Origin: Acanthochlamys bracteata
Lineage: Eukaryota > Streptophyta > Magnoliopsida > Pandanales > Velloziaceae
NCBI GenBank assembly: GCA_019914995.1
Contig: CM034135.1
Location: 4,900,501 to 4,964,500 of the forward strand
DNA: 64,000 nucleotides
Direction of reading: 5' to 3'
Of this stretch, positions 36,480-49,460 are shown piece by piece. The notes beneath the pieces were generated by a model. It saw only the letters and a program-made list of their open reading frames with translations, did not search any database and had not been told where the DNA came from. Each line of letters begins with the position of its first letter. Within the stretch, counting starts at the first letter, position 1. Both the position numbers and the translations under genes were made by a program.

Positions 36480-39400
36480 TATCTAATTAGAACTGAGCTT
36501 CAACAACAGTTTGTATCTGTTGGATTCTCTATATCTGTCCTTTCTGCCTCTCTAGGTATGTATTATTCTTGAATATTAAATTCTGATGGTTCTAATCATA
36601 TGATTTGGATATAATTTAATACTACATTGTGCCCTCATATTTTTCATTGTTGCACACAACCGATGGTTCTAAGTTACTCATTACCAAATCTAAATGTATC
36701 ATTTCATATGCTCTACTTTATACTTTGTCTTATATATTCCACGCATTACTTTCAATTTTATATCTATTAGTAGTCTTTGCGAGAGAGAATTTATTGTTAT
36801 TTTTTATTCTCCTACCTATAGTGTAAAGGATCCTCATATTGGTCAAACATGTGGTTATTGTTGCAAAAATAAATGATTTTATTACTTAGAATATCTTTAT
36901 ATTTTTTTCTCTAATCCTTCTATTAGTTGTGATGCTATTATTTTATCTACTACTAATTTGTGCTATAAATATTAGGGTCATATTTTTGAATCTCGACGTA
37001 AAGATTTATTCTAAATTGGATAAGAGTCTTTTTATCCACTATCTGTTTGTACAAGTTATAAATTAACAAAATATTTAGCTTTTCCTTTAACTAAAAATTT
37101 ATCTAAAACTAAGCATCCTTTTGAGTTAGTTCATTCTGGTATTTGACATACTACTCTATTTATGACTGATTTTCTTTATTATTTAAGTTTATTGATTATT
37201 ACACCTGTTATGTTTGGCTTTATCTCATACTAATCGTCAGAACTTTTTTCTATTTATTGCAAATTCACTGCTATGATCCATACTCAATTTAATATTAGAA
37301 TTAAATTTTTTATTTTGATTGCGCTCGTAAGTATCTGTAATCTCCATGAGATCTATTTTATAATTTCATGGCGCTCTTTTTCAGCAATCAATATTTTGGG
37401 GACTGCTAGTGCTCTTTTATTATCTGATTATGTATCTCAAATTTTGTGAGTAGAAGCAATTCTTACCTCAATTAATTTTATAATATCACTCCATCATCTT
37501 TTTTATCTGACAATATTCTTCATAAGAGTTCTTTTTCATATCTTTCTGACTAAAGCATATTTCGCACTTTTGGATATACTTATTTTGTTCTTCTTTTTTG
37601 ACTGAGCGCACGAAGCTGTCTGCTACTTCAACAAAATATGTTCTTCTTGGTATTAGTTTCGAATATATGTGATGTCATTGTTATGATCCTTTCGCATTTC
37701 TCACCATATCATAGTTTTTGAAAACGTATCTTATTTCTCCGCATCTTTCTAATTTTGAGTTCTTACATCACAAAATATGCATACGTTTATATCATCTACT
37801 TAGCAATCTAACGTCTCCATTAATCCAAGTCCTCTACTTTTCACTAATTGTACAATCGTTTCTACGATAGTTTCAGGTGATGGCACATAAGGATCCTCCA
37901 TACTTTTTTCCTACTTCGAATTCACTATCTTCACCCTCACATTCACCACCTACTCGTCAATCACAATGAGTTTATCGACTATATGATCGGTTTATCCTAG
38001 ATTGTTCTGATCCATTAGACAGGTTCGTTTTGCCTCATTGTCTTTTTATTCTCCACAGTTTTATGCTTTCCCTACTTCTATACATAATACTTGAGAGCCT
38101 AATTCTTACTAAAAAGTAATTTAGTATCCTGAGTGGTAAGAGGCTATAGTAAAGCAGTTTCACACTTTTGAGCTAACAGATACTTGGGATGTTGTCTCAT
38201 ATCTAGAGGAAGTTCAACATGTTAGTTGCAAATGAGTCTTTAAAATCAAATACAAATCTGAAAGATTTATTGAGCGACATAAGGCTCATCTTGTTACTCG
38301 AGATTTTACTCAAGAGAATCGGATTGATTATATTGAAATATTTACTCTTATCGCTTAGATGACTACAATTTGTATTTTGTTGGATATTATTGCCGTACTT
38401 TGGTGGCGTATTTATCAGCTGGATGTGAAGAATGAATTTCTTCACGTTACTTTATCCGAAATTATTTATATTCAACCTCTTACAAGTCTCTCTACGCCGC
38501 AAGGTCATGTATGTCATCTTCGTCGTGCTATTTATGAGATCAAATAGGCTTCTAGAACTTTTTCAGTGTTTTAGACGAGCCATTATATAGACAAATTTCA
38601 GCAGAGTTCTAACGATCATTCTTTATTTGTGCGTTCCTCACTGCAGAGGCGGATACTTTTGTTATTATATGTTGATGATATGATTATGATAGGATATGAT
38701 TCAGCAGGTATAGTAGCAGCTTAACGACATCTTCGTCAGTAGTTTCAGTTGAAAGATCTTAATTACGTACATTATTTTTTTTTATTGGACATTGCTCAAA
38801 ATTCGAAGTAAAGTATTATAATGTACCGACCGATGTGCAGCAATAAACTGACTAATAATACTGACTGAACGAGAAATATCTGGTCTAGTAAAATAAAGAT
38901 ATACAAGTTAACCAACTAGTCGTCCATACCGATTAGGATATGTAAGAGGCTCACTATTAGTGGGACGAAGCTTCATTTGAAGCTTTATAGGATTTTTAAT
39001 TGTCTAACTATATGATATATCTACTGATTCAAAGCTATCTGAGGCATATATTTACTGAGAAATAACAATACATCTATCTTAGATATCTTTGAGTTACAAT
39101 ACTCACTCACTTTTTATTTTATACATCTAATTTGGAGCTTCGAGGCTTTTCAGATACAAATTGGACATGTGATCCAACTACCAAACGATCTACTACATAT
39201 TTCTATTTATTTTTTGATAATTCGTTGATCTCGTGGCGTAGTAAGAAATTGGCAATGGTTGCATATTTTTCTACGTAAACGGGATATAGAGCTGTAGTTA
39301 CTACTGCTAAAGAGATTAATTATGTTCGTAGATTACTTTCTGATATAGGCATTACACCTACAAGATCTACATCTCTATACTGTGACAAATGGAGTGCTAT

Positions 39401-39600
39401 TCAGATTGCGAGCGATCTAATTTTTCATAAACAAACAAAATATATTGAGATTGATTATTATTTTATTCATGAGCAATTTTTGTTAGGCACTATTTACTTA
39501 TCACATGTGATTTTTATTTATCAACTGATAGATTTTTTCATAAAATCGCATCCCATACCGAAATTTTAAACATTATAGTGGCAAACTCATGTACCTATTG
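36480..39600 (+). mobile_element. Copia retrotransposon fossil
   Basis: Plus-strand remains in Copia order: integrase region about 37080-37330 (an 'FELVHS'-like segment near 37110), reverse transcriptase about 38170-38760 (YQLDVKNEFLH near 38410, LYVDDMIMIGYD near 38660), and RNase H about 39100-39480 with the expected spacing. No clear LTRs or target duplications were found. The coding region is broken many times over, indicating an old copy, older than the element at 4888-9507. Confidence 0.78.
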
Positions 39601-39740
39601 GATGTAAAACTATCATAAACCATTATAATCAATTTTATCATACAATTTTCTTAATTCGTTTCATTTTGCAATAGTATACATCATCCATAATCTTCTCAAA
39701 CTTTAGAATATTTGAAGATTCAAGCTTCTCTAGCTAAAAC

Positions 39741-40359
39741 CATAGTTGTAAAAACCGGACCGGACATTGAACCGAAAAACTGTCCGGGTCAACGGGTCAC
39801 GGATTGATCCGTCGGGTCAATGAGTTGAACCGTTATGTCAAAAATACTAAACCGTTGACGGTAGTGTGGACGCTTATTATTTCAAAAGAAAAAATAATAA
39901 AATTTTCTTTGTTAGAAGGCATAAAAAAAAAAATAAACTAACAAAAAATATATAGAAAAATAAAAAAATATTTTAAATAATAAATTTCAAAAGAAATTCT
40001 TTGTTTTAAAATAATTTTATTATTTTTCTTACAATTTAACAAAATTAGTAATATAAAAATTTAAAAATCACTAATAATAAATATTTACAAATAAAATATA
40101 ACAAACTTATTTTTTTGCATTATCATATCCAAATATAAAATATAAACTACATATTATATTTCAATATAAGACTATTAATAATTATTTTTGCATCAATATA
40201 TCACAAATTTAAATTTTTTAAAATTTAATTTAACCCGGTTCGATTCGGACGAGCGGGTCGATTGTATAAACGATTTTATTATAAATTCGGACCGATTTAC
40301 GCTCCGGATCGACGGTTTTCGGATCGACCCGGGCAGGCCGGTCCGGGTTTTACAACTAT
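39741..40359. mobile_element. Small non-autonomous Mutator-like element with target duplication
   Basis: 619 bp with inverted ends: ATAGTTGTAAAAACCGGACC on the left and, on the minus strand, ATAGTTGTAAAACCCGGACC on the right. It is flanked by a perfect 9-bp duplication AGCTAAAAC (39732-39740 and 40360-40368), or 10 bp if a shared T is counted. A 9-bp duplication is characteristic of the Mutator superfamily. The ends are rich in GGTCCGGGT/ACCCGGACC-type segments around an AT-rich centre, with no coding capacity. Confidence 0.82.
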
Positions 40360-40369
40360 AGCTAAAACT

Positions 40370-41016
40370 TAGGTATTTTCATGTATTGTTCAAAAGATAC
40401 TCCTAAAGTTTCCAATTGCTTGCCACTTGAGAAAGCTAAATCTGACTTTCCACCATAGCGAGAAATAATTAGTGAACGTAAACATATGTATGGCCTTAAA
40501 ATCAGTAGTATGGGTAGTGTCAATCAGTGTAGGAGAAGCTAAAGGACCTAGAGTTGAGAGTTTTGTGTTGCATGCAACATGAACTAGAATTACCACATGA
40601 AACAATATTTTTCAATAGTAGGTAAGGCAAACTCCGATTTACTACCTAGTGATTTTCTAGAACAATATTTTTCTAAAAAGAGAAAGTAACAGGGCCCATT
40701 GTCGAAAACTAGGGCTATTGTCGTAAATATCACAAGAAAAAAAGAACTTGCAACATGGCAAAAATTTATGAAGTGAGTTTTGTAAACATAAAGTTAAGAA
40801 AAAAATAGAATTCAGAGAAATTCATAGTGATAATTAAAATACGTGATATAAAGTTTGAAGTAAAATTTGATAGAAATATAGTTAAGCGTGAAATTCGAAG
40901 TTGTAATTGAAAATACTTTGCGTCTAAAATACTGACTCAAAATTTGAAGAAAAGATATAAGGTTTAGTTGTAATTAAATATGTCATAAATAGTACGATTA
41001 GAAGTAAAGGTGATAA
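40370..41016. other. Intergenic, no gene seen
   Basis: Ordinary AT-rich spacer. The 71-codon minus-strand ORF at 40390-40605 has no recognisable features and is not called. Confidence 0.4.
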
Positions 41017-42000
41017 TATATGACACCACTTGCGACCCGACCAGAAACTAGCCAAAAAAATCAGGTTCAGATTGAATTAGCCTGGTTCGGATCACTTTCA
41101 GATCAAGTTGAATTTAACCTGAAAACTTAAACTAATTCGGATTGGATTCAGATTGAGTCAAAATTGATCTATTTAACATGTATAATTAATTTATATATTA
41201 TATATTAACTAATAAGTAGTAAATGTTTAGAACAATGAAATTAAGTTTTAATTATATATATATGTATAGGGATAGGATATAGGCACTCCATGTGTTATAT
41301 GCACTCCATCGGTTTCTCCAGCCATATTTGGCTGACAGACCTCCAAATCCGATCGTCACCGTTGGATAAGTAGAACTATGAGTTATGAACATGCTTACCA
41401 AATTTCACTTCAATCGGACCACGAATCGACCTCCATTTCGCAACTTGATTAAGATGACTCAAATAGTAAAAATTAACAAAATATATATTTTTAGTTTTTG
41501 AGTCATTTTGATCAAGTGCATGAATGAAGGTGGATTAGTTTTTTGATTGAAGTGAAATTTGGTAAGCATATTCACAACTCATAATTCTATATATCTAACG
41601 GTGACAATCGAATTTGGAGGTCTCTCCGACCAAATATGGCCAGAGAAACCGATGGAGTGCATATAACACATAGAGTACATATATCCTATCCCATAGATAT
41701 ATCTCTTAATTTATCATATTTTAATTAATTTATTATAATTTAATAGATTTTATCGAAATTAATATTTTTTTAGATATACGATAATTAATAATTTTCATAT
41801 AATATTATTAGAAATTAATTTTTATAATTTTATTTTAATAATTTTAATTATTAAATGGGTTGATTAGAATTTGTCAAATTTGTTAAATAGGTTAAATTAT
41901 TTTAAGCTATAAAAATATATGGATCGAATTAGGATGCAACAATTTAATCCGATTATTATATAGATCGATCTGAATCCGATCTATTAATTTATTTGCCACT
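41017..42000. repeat. 'GTGGCAA / GGGTCGATCCG' family element, copy C, interrupted
   Basis: Left part (CACTTGCGACCCGACCAGAAAC… near 41025) and right part (TTAAATGGGTTGATTAG… to TTTGCCACTCC near 42000) match copy B at 17046-17580, including the shared AT-rich core. The core is interrupted at a TATATA stretch by the fold-back MITE 41269-41693. Removing that insert restores the colinear order of copy B. Confidence 0.65.
41269..41693. mobile_element. Fold-back MITE, copy e, nested
   Basis: About 425 bp palindrome: GGGATAGGATATAGGCACTC at the left and its near-inverse at the right (…GAGTACATATATCCTATCCC). The internal arms 'AACTTGATTAAGATGACTC' and 'GAGTCATTTTGATCAAGTGC' face each other. It is bordered by TATATA on both sides and sits inside repeat copy C. 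Same family as copies a-d. Confidence 0.85.
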
Positions 42001-42294
42001 CCTAATTAGAAATGAATTTGGATTTTGTATGTTTTTGAAAAAAGTAAGATAAAAGTGATTATTTATATTTTTTTTATGTATCTGAAAATAAATTGAAATT
42101 AATTATTGTGAAAGTAAACGAGTTATAATGGTAAGATGAACACGCACAAAAAGACGATCCATTCTTGTCAAACAGATAACTAGATATCTTATCTTACAAA
42201 GTGACACGTCTTAACACATTCTCTGTTATCTCTGCTCCGCGCCCTTTTTCGGCGCCACAGTTCGCCAGCAGACTGCGGCGGCGGTAGTCTTCAG

Positions 42295-42298
<4 letters not shown>

Positions 42299-42348
<50 letters not shown>
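42299..42348. repeat. (GA)n microsatellite
   Basis: About 25 uninterrupted GA units, following a GC-rich segment (GGCGCCACAG…GGCGGCGG) that resembles a plant 5' leader. It is probably in or next to the untranslated start of the BRCT locus. Confidence 0.8.
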
Positions 42349-42349
<1 letters not shown>

Positions 42350-45300
42350 CAATATGCTTTCTCCCTAATTCTATCTCCGAATCTTGATTCCCTGTGAATT
42401 AGATTTGAGCTCTACTTGAAATCTACGATGTCCCGTTTTGATTTTGTTGATTACATTCAAAATACATCGGGATGTTCTTGTTGGGTAATCGAATATTTCA
42501 TGGGCGTTTGATGATTGCGAGTTGTGGATTTACTAATTTTGTGATTGGTCATTAAATCGCTGGAAACTGGAAAAGGTTTCGGTTTGTTGGCAAATATTAG
42601 TAAACGACACTTTTTGGGAATGAATTATTACACAGAACCTTAGATTTATGAGTCGGGTACTTTTCTGGTTTCATGAAGTTTGTATGCACCAAACTTATCA
42701 ACTGGAAAGTTAAAAATTTCTAGTTTTGTTGGTCGTTCTTTTTAATTGTTAATTCAAAGGTTTTAATTGAACTTTTATATGTCTCAACAGCCATGCAATT
42801 AGCATTTGAGTCTGGTATGCTGGCTGATTTCTCACGTGCAGTACGTCACAAAATTTAAATAAAAATCGTGTTTTTCTATTTGTTAGTTCATCTTGGTCCC
42901 TAGCAAAAAACAATTTGAAACATATCTAAAAAACAACATTTTGAATTCAAGTCCTTCCAATGAAATTATGGGATTGTGGATTACAACTTGTGTGATTTTT
43001 CCCAGGGTTTCTGGAAAGAAACAAAAAAGGAGATAATTCCAGTTTAGGTACAGCTCTAAAATCACCCAGACGAAACAAATCTTAAATTGATTCAAGTTTT
43101 TTGCAAGTAGAATATACTGGACATTAACTATGGATGTTGCCATCGTCTTGGATTGTTCACTTCCCCTCGTGCATTATTTTCAATATGCTCTATATTTTCA
43201 CTGGCAGTGCTTAGTTTTCTTCTTACAAATGTACTTTTTAGTTAATAGAGCCTTTATGCTTAACCAGAAATATAACTTATGCGTTTGTGCATTTTTTCCA
43301 CCATTATTAGATATAAAATGGATTCAATTCCTACATGAATGCATTAAACTATCTGCAGTCTGCCTAAAAGCTTGATGCTGAAACTATATATGAACCTAGT
43401 GTTAAACTGAAGAGTGAAGTATCAGAACTAGTTGTACAGATGGTAGCCTGTGACACATACAAGCACCAAAGTTTGGCTTCATATCTCCTGTCAGGAAGAA
43501 AAAATCCAAGCGATAGAAACCAAAAGGGAAGCTTCAACCTATAAGAAGTGGAGATGCTAACAATGCAGTCGAACTTTGTATTGGTGCCTCAGAGGCACTT
43601 GGTATTTCTGACATGGTGTCAGCATCTGACGTTTTGCCTATGCCTGTCTCCATATTGGAAACTGTTTTACGATTGAAACGAGCCAGGGATAAGTGCAACT
43701 TGGATATCTCAAGTAATTATTCTGCTTCGTCAGCTGACATAGTTGATGAGACTGACCAACTTTGTTATCTGGATGAAGCCATCATGGCATCTTCTTATGA
43801 TGATGTTGGTCTCTCTACTTGTGCTTTGCGAACAATTGATTCTTCATGCTGTGCCAAAAAGTTTTCTTATGATGGTTGCACTGAATATGAGTTGAGAAAG
43901 CAACAACATTCACATGGTGTTTCATTTTCTGATCTAAATAAACACATGTCCAGGTTCTATCTCAGCCATAGACAGGAAGCAAAAAGTGAACCATATAGAG
44001 CTCAGGATGTTCATGTTGATGATATTATCCGCAGAAACAAGTTTGTTTTTCCTGCAAAGGTAAGGCTTAAAACCCTCTGAAGCTAGTCCTTAGTCCTTAC
44101 TCCGTTATTCACTTTTCATTGTAGCCAAGTCATTTTGATGTATATTTTTCTAATCACCAATGAATTCAATAATAGACCAATAGCTGCAATACAACAAACT
44201 AGTCAATTGGTAGGAGAGTTGTAGCCTGTTTGGCTTATCGCAGATCTTGGTGTAATTAGAAATGCATCACTTTAGTTGATATTTTCACTACTCAGGTTAA
44301 TCAAGCGACCGAGAAAAGCATCAAAAGATACTTCATTTCAGAGTGTAGTTCCATTTCAGAATCTCCCGGTTCCATTAATGAACATGAAACAGAGAAAACA
44401 CTTGGTGGTTCAGAAGTTATCGGTTCTTCTAGCACACCCAACCCATCCATATGCAACAATGTAAGAAGCAGAAGAGCTACTTCTGAGATTGCAGTTTTCT
44501 CCCAAAGTTTTCATCCATCTTTTAGTCAACTGAATGATCCTCTTTCTTCTGTAGTACCATGCAGCATCACTTCGGAAAGCACTTATTCACTAGCTGCAGA
44601 AGAGAAACACAACTTAAAGTACGATGGAAAGTTAATGAATGCAGTGAATGAATATGATGGAGAGTTAATGAATACAGTCAATCTAAGTCTAAATGATTTA
44701 GTTAGAAAGTCCAGCATTCCAGGTCCCAGTACCAATCTTCCTTCAAAGGCTCATGTTAGCCAAGCATATGACTTTCCCAGTACTCATCATAGAAATGCTG
44801 GCATTCCAAGTCCCAAATATCTTAATTCCCTGAAACCTTACAGCACAATTACACATTGCCTCTCAACATTGAATATAAGTTTTTGTAATGGAAAGACCCT
44901 ACTAAGTAGGGAGAATGATTGTTTTCTAATCAATTATGAAAAATAAAAGCTGTTTGAAGCCCATAGAGAATGAGAATGTAAGGGGTTCTTTAACTCTAGA
45001 AGAACACGATTTGGACGCCCATGATTTCAACATGTTTCCAAACGATGAAATGGCCGACTCACCTGCTGCAGTTCTAGAGTCTAGGTCTAATTCTGATGTG
45101 CCACTTCATAAGCTCACCTCTTGTATTGATTAAGAATACCCAACGTGTAAAGCCTAAAGCCTTTTAAAAGTTCTTTACTCTTGGATTATGAAGTTGAAAA
45201 TTCAGAGAGATCTACAGCAGTTAGAAGAAAAAAGCACAAGGAATATCATCCAAGCAAGAAAGGTGGATACATGAACATAACTAGTGATGTTTCCATAAAG

Positions 45301-46109
45301 GCCAGTCCTCCTGGCAAACAAAATGTACCAGTGCGAAGAATTCACCTTTTTGAAGCTGAGGATGATGATATCCCAAAGTTTGATAGAATACCACCTACTG
45401 GATGCTCATCTCATGGTAATATATATACTTTATTTTTTACTAGATCTACTAGTCTTTGACAGCTGTTCTTTATTGGGCAATTTACTATTAACCTGTAATA
45501 CTCATCATCTTTGCAGACACCACTAGCAAGAGCACTAAAAGAAAACAATTGCATTTACCCAGTGTGGATGGAAACAGAAAAAGCTTCAGAATAGTGGATA
45601 TACAGGATGTGATATTTCAAGGTTTACAGTTTTTACTGACAGGATATACCTCGCGGAAGCAAAATGAGCTTGCTGCATTAGTTAGAAACTATGGAGGTTC
45701 TGTTTTATGAAATATTCCATCGCGTTGCCCAACTGGAACACGAAAGAATAGGATGGGAACTTTAAGTTGGAACTGTCCAATTATTTTATCTCCAAAGAAG
45801 GTAAATTTTAGATATTAAATCATGTACAATAGATTGTTCTTCGATAATTCTAAGGATAATGGCTCCGTTTACTTTTATAGTTCTCTGTCATGTTAAGGTG
45901 TCTTACTGTATTTACTATTTGACCACATTAGAAGGCATCCTGAAAATTTTAATAAAGTTAAAGATTGAAGAGAATGTAGCTAATATAGCTCATACTACAG
46001 TGGGTATTGGTCTAATGATGATTACATACAGATCTTCTGGTTTCACAATTTTACTTATAATTCAGATACTAGAAGGACATGTAGATTTAGAGAGAAACTA
46101 AAAATGTCA

Positions 46110-46310
46110 AGCACCCAAGGGTTGGATGGTAGGGCATCCACTCCACAAATGGGAGGTTGGGGGTTTAAAATTCTAGTAATATCAGTTTACTTGAAAAGTA
46201 GGTTTCAAGAGCAGCTAATATAGGCACTACGTTTCTTTACTTAGACGCTGTTAGAAGCATCAAAATGTAAGTATTGCATACTTATAATTTGCAGAAGAAT
46301 CTACAAACTA
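46110..46310 (+). repeat. Possible tRNA-related SINE in a BRCT-gene intron
   Basis: 'GGATGGTAGGGCATCCACTCC' resembles a pol III A box region and 'GGTTGGGGGTTTAAAATTC' 40 bases later resembles a degenerate B box (GGTTCGAATCC type). Spacing fits a tRNA-derived SINE head. The tail and flanking duplications were not defined. Confidence 0.35.
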
Positions 46311-47889
46311 TGAAAAATGGAACTTTTATCTGATGGCCTAAGAAGACGTTCCATGTTGTTATTCTAGTGTCACGTGCAAACTGGACTTCTAATAGGATTA
46401 TAGTGTATCTGTTAAAGGACTTAAGTTTTGAGTGATATAGTAGGGTGAAGAAATATACTAATTTTAGTACTGGAAGATGCAATTCTGAGCAGTATATGTG
46501 ATAGATTTCTTTGTAGAGACAAGATTTGTTTTTTCATCAAAGTGACTTTGAAGTCCTTTCACGGAATTCATATGGTTCATTCTAGGTGAATTGTTGTTTC
46601 AACTAGCAACCGCATGGAAATGAGTACATCCACCTGAAGGAAACAAAAAAGTTTGCGTTTTCTGTATTACCCTAAATTCTGACATATCAACATGATCTGC
46701 CAATTTTGAAACTGGGTGTATAGAAACCTGTTTATCCTTGAAATTAAGGACTTTGGTTTGTTTACTTTGAGGCATTAGACAGTGATTTTTCATGATTTTT
46801 TAGCGAAGTATGAAGACTATGTTGTGGGTTAAGTTGTTCCTAGATTTATTGCCTTCATAGGCTCAATAAAAAGTGAAAAATAAAAATAAAGAGCTTGAAG
46901 AATGAAAATAAATTGAAAATTTATGCTGCCACAAGCATGCATACCCAAAGGCTTCTTTTTTTTTTCTATTTTTTTTTATTTTCCTTAAGAAAACCAAAGT
47001 AGTTCCATTTGCATGTGTCAAGAAATTCTTTTGGCATTGATGTCTAACTGTTGGATTCGATTTTTGACTATAAATATCATCTTTACACAATACAGTTCTA
47101 AGAATAAGGATGGATTAAAACCTTTGACTTCATTGTTTTAGCACTTTAGGTAGAAACTGTGGATGTTTTGGTTATAGCAGAAACAGAAATCTCTACTCAA
47201 CATGAGACAGTCTTGTAAACAAAAGGTACTATAATCATGATTATTATTAACTGAAGCAGTCTTAGTTATGGCTAACGGCACATGAGCTGAGAGTATCAGT
47301 TGATAAGATATCTTGCAGGACAAGTTATCATTAGGTAACCTTGCAAGCTTAACTCTAGGAAGCATCTTCCAAGGAATAACATGAGTGCTTACTTCTACTT
47401 TATTGCAGTGTAACCTTATCAAAAGAATAGTATTCCTATTTTATTCTATATTTCAAATCTAATCCTAGTTGCAATGCGCAAAAAGATACTTCACTAACAA
47501 TGTCTTTTTGCATAGATGCGGTCTACAAAATTCTTGTGTGGCTGTGCAATTAATGCGTGGACATTGAACACCAATTGGCTATATGATTCAATCGAAGCTG
47601 GATCCTTGATGAAATCCGGAAAGTAAGTCATAGCCTCAGTGTAGTTTAATGAATGCATATTGTCCTGTGCTTTTTTCTTAAGATGTCTTTAACCTAATTC
47701 AACAAGCAACTTCTTGGATGTTTATCACATTTTGTATGAGTTTTTGTTTCCTTGACTAGACCTATATTCACTTATGTAAAAATTATACTGTTGAGAGAAT
47801 GCAATACCAATATGATTGCGCTTAAGAAGAAAGTAGGTTGATGTCCAGGTCACTTGGTAACTATTTCTTACTAAAGCTTTAAACTCCTA

Positions 47890-48780
47890 CCTATTGAAAG
47901 AAAAAGCAAAGAGATGAAGTACTTATGGAAGCTTTGAGCTCTTCTTTCGCATGGTGATCGTTTTATTATACTGTGGGTCTCTCTGTCCTATGGTCTAATC
48001 GTTGATTTTCTTTTGAACTCGAGATCTTTTTTTCCTTATTCTAATACGCAAGATGCATGATTTTCGCTCTTGACTTTATCGGTCGCAATTGCTTCCATCA
48101 ATAGCATGTTAATATCTGTCTCTTTCTTGTACATATCATTATTATAGACTCAATCAGCTATGCGCCAATCTTTGTTCTTAACTCCTCGCTTTTTTAACTG
48201 GGCATGATTACTTCTCCCGCAAGCAATGACGATCTTTGTTGCACCTATCTCTATTCTCGTCGTGCGATCAACCGCGCGCGATTTTTTCTTCTATGCTGGA
48301 TCGGTTGCTCATATGATTCTGTTTCCTACAATTGCCTCTTCCATGTGTGATCAACCACATACGAATTGTATTCCTTATTTTTTTTTTTCGATCAGCCGTG
48401 TGCCAACTCTCATCTGAAAGAAGGATTATTCCTTTGTCAATGCAAATACACGCTTGATATTTCATATAAGCTTCTCACTCTACGACACAGCTTTGCAAAT
48501 TTCAAGTTGCTCATATTCACTAAATCACTTGTAGACGGTACATTTTTCCATCTTCGAGGTAAGTTAGGTGTCATCGATTATTCTTCTCTATTTCCAACTT
48601 GAGGGGAATATTAAAAAATATTCTAATCGTCTTTATTTATAGAAAAGGTTTATTTATATAATACTTCATTTATTTTTTTATCCGTTTTAATTTATCTTTC
48701 TTTAATGTCTTTCATATCTTTCTTCATCTTATAATCAAAAGTTTATAAATAAAGTTGGATTTTTTATTTTCTTCATCAAG
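47890..48780 (+). mobile_element. Copia fragment with 3' LTR start, inside an intron
   Basis: The end of a Copia pol reading is recognisable at about 48490-48600 (LLIFTKSLVDGTFFHLRGK), followed by the usual 'AACTTGAGGGGAA' purine tract and an LTR-like start at about 48612. It lies in the intron between BRCT exons 47516-47622 and 51083-51236. It is broken and truncated, an old fragment. Confidence 0.6.
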
Positions 48781-48801
48781 AAAGAAGACAAAGCTCCAAA
48801 T

Positions 48802-48990
48802 TTGTTAGTTGATAATCATCCAAGAAATATTAGTAAGGCTGGTAGGATAACTCCATACAATCAGTGGGTGGAGTGGGTAGCATTCCTTCTCCAAAGTAGA
48901 GAATGGTTAAAATCACCAATAATACCAGTTTATTTTAGAAAAGAGGTTGATATAGTAATTAATTTTGCAAATAGTGAGTTCGGTGGTTAG
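48802..48990 (+). other. Open segment of unknown origin
   Basis: 62 codons from ATG with a protein-like composition (…ISKAGRITPYNQWVEWV…, …SPIIPVYFRKEVDIVINFA…). It sits just beyond the Copia fragment in a long intron. I do not recognise it; it may be a captured exon or a remnant of another element. Confidence 0.3.
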
Positions 48991-49239
48991 AGTTATTAAC
49001 TGCAGTAAGAGGTGGTTTCATTTTTTGCAGGTTTAGGTTATCTTTTTTCACTCGTGTAGTTACTATACTTGTAGGATGATTTAAAGCATCTAGACAAGAA
49101 GGTACTGTAACTTATATGAACTGGAAAATGAAGCTCTGTAATTGAAGGCTAAGGTGTTTCTTAGTAGAGCTTATCACCATTTCATTTTAACTTCTCGTTC
49201 TCCCATAAACCTTCTACAGTGTTTATTCTTTTTTTTTTT

Positions 49240-49460
49240 TAATTTAAAAAGTATAGGTAGAGTCATCCCTAACCCTTAGGAGAACTCCTCACTTAGAATT
49301 CAATCTCCATCGTTGTATATGTAGAACTATATGTCGGGACTTTTGTGAAAAACTTGAATTCAAAGCATTCTAAATAGGAGGTGCCCATAAAGATGGGTGC
49401 CCATATATATATATAGTACATATATATATACATATATGTATACATATATAGGTAGAAAAA
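49240..49460. repeat. Fold-back MITE relic and (TA)n tract
   Basis: 'AGAATTCAATCTCCATCGTTGTATATGTAGAACTA' matches one arm of the fold-back MITE family, but the opposite arm is absent. It is followed by 'GGAGGTGCCCATAAAGATGGGTGCCC' and a (TA)n tract, the same pairing as near 17580-17636. Confidence 0.45.

Noticed and set aside
46110-46180. Genuine tRNA gene
   Set aside because: A-box- and B-box-like segments are present, but no cloverleaf acceptor stem or anticodon arm could be drawn. It is kept only as a possible SINE.
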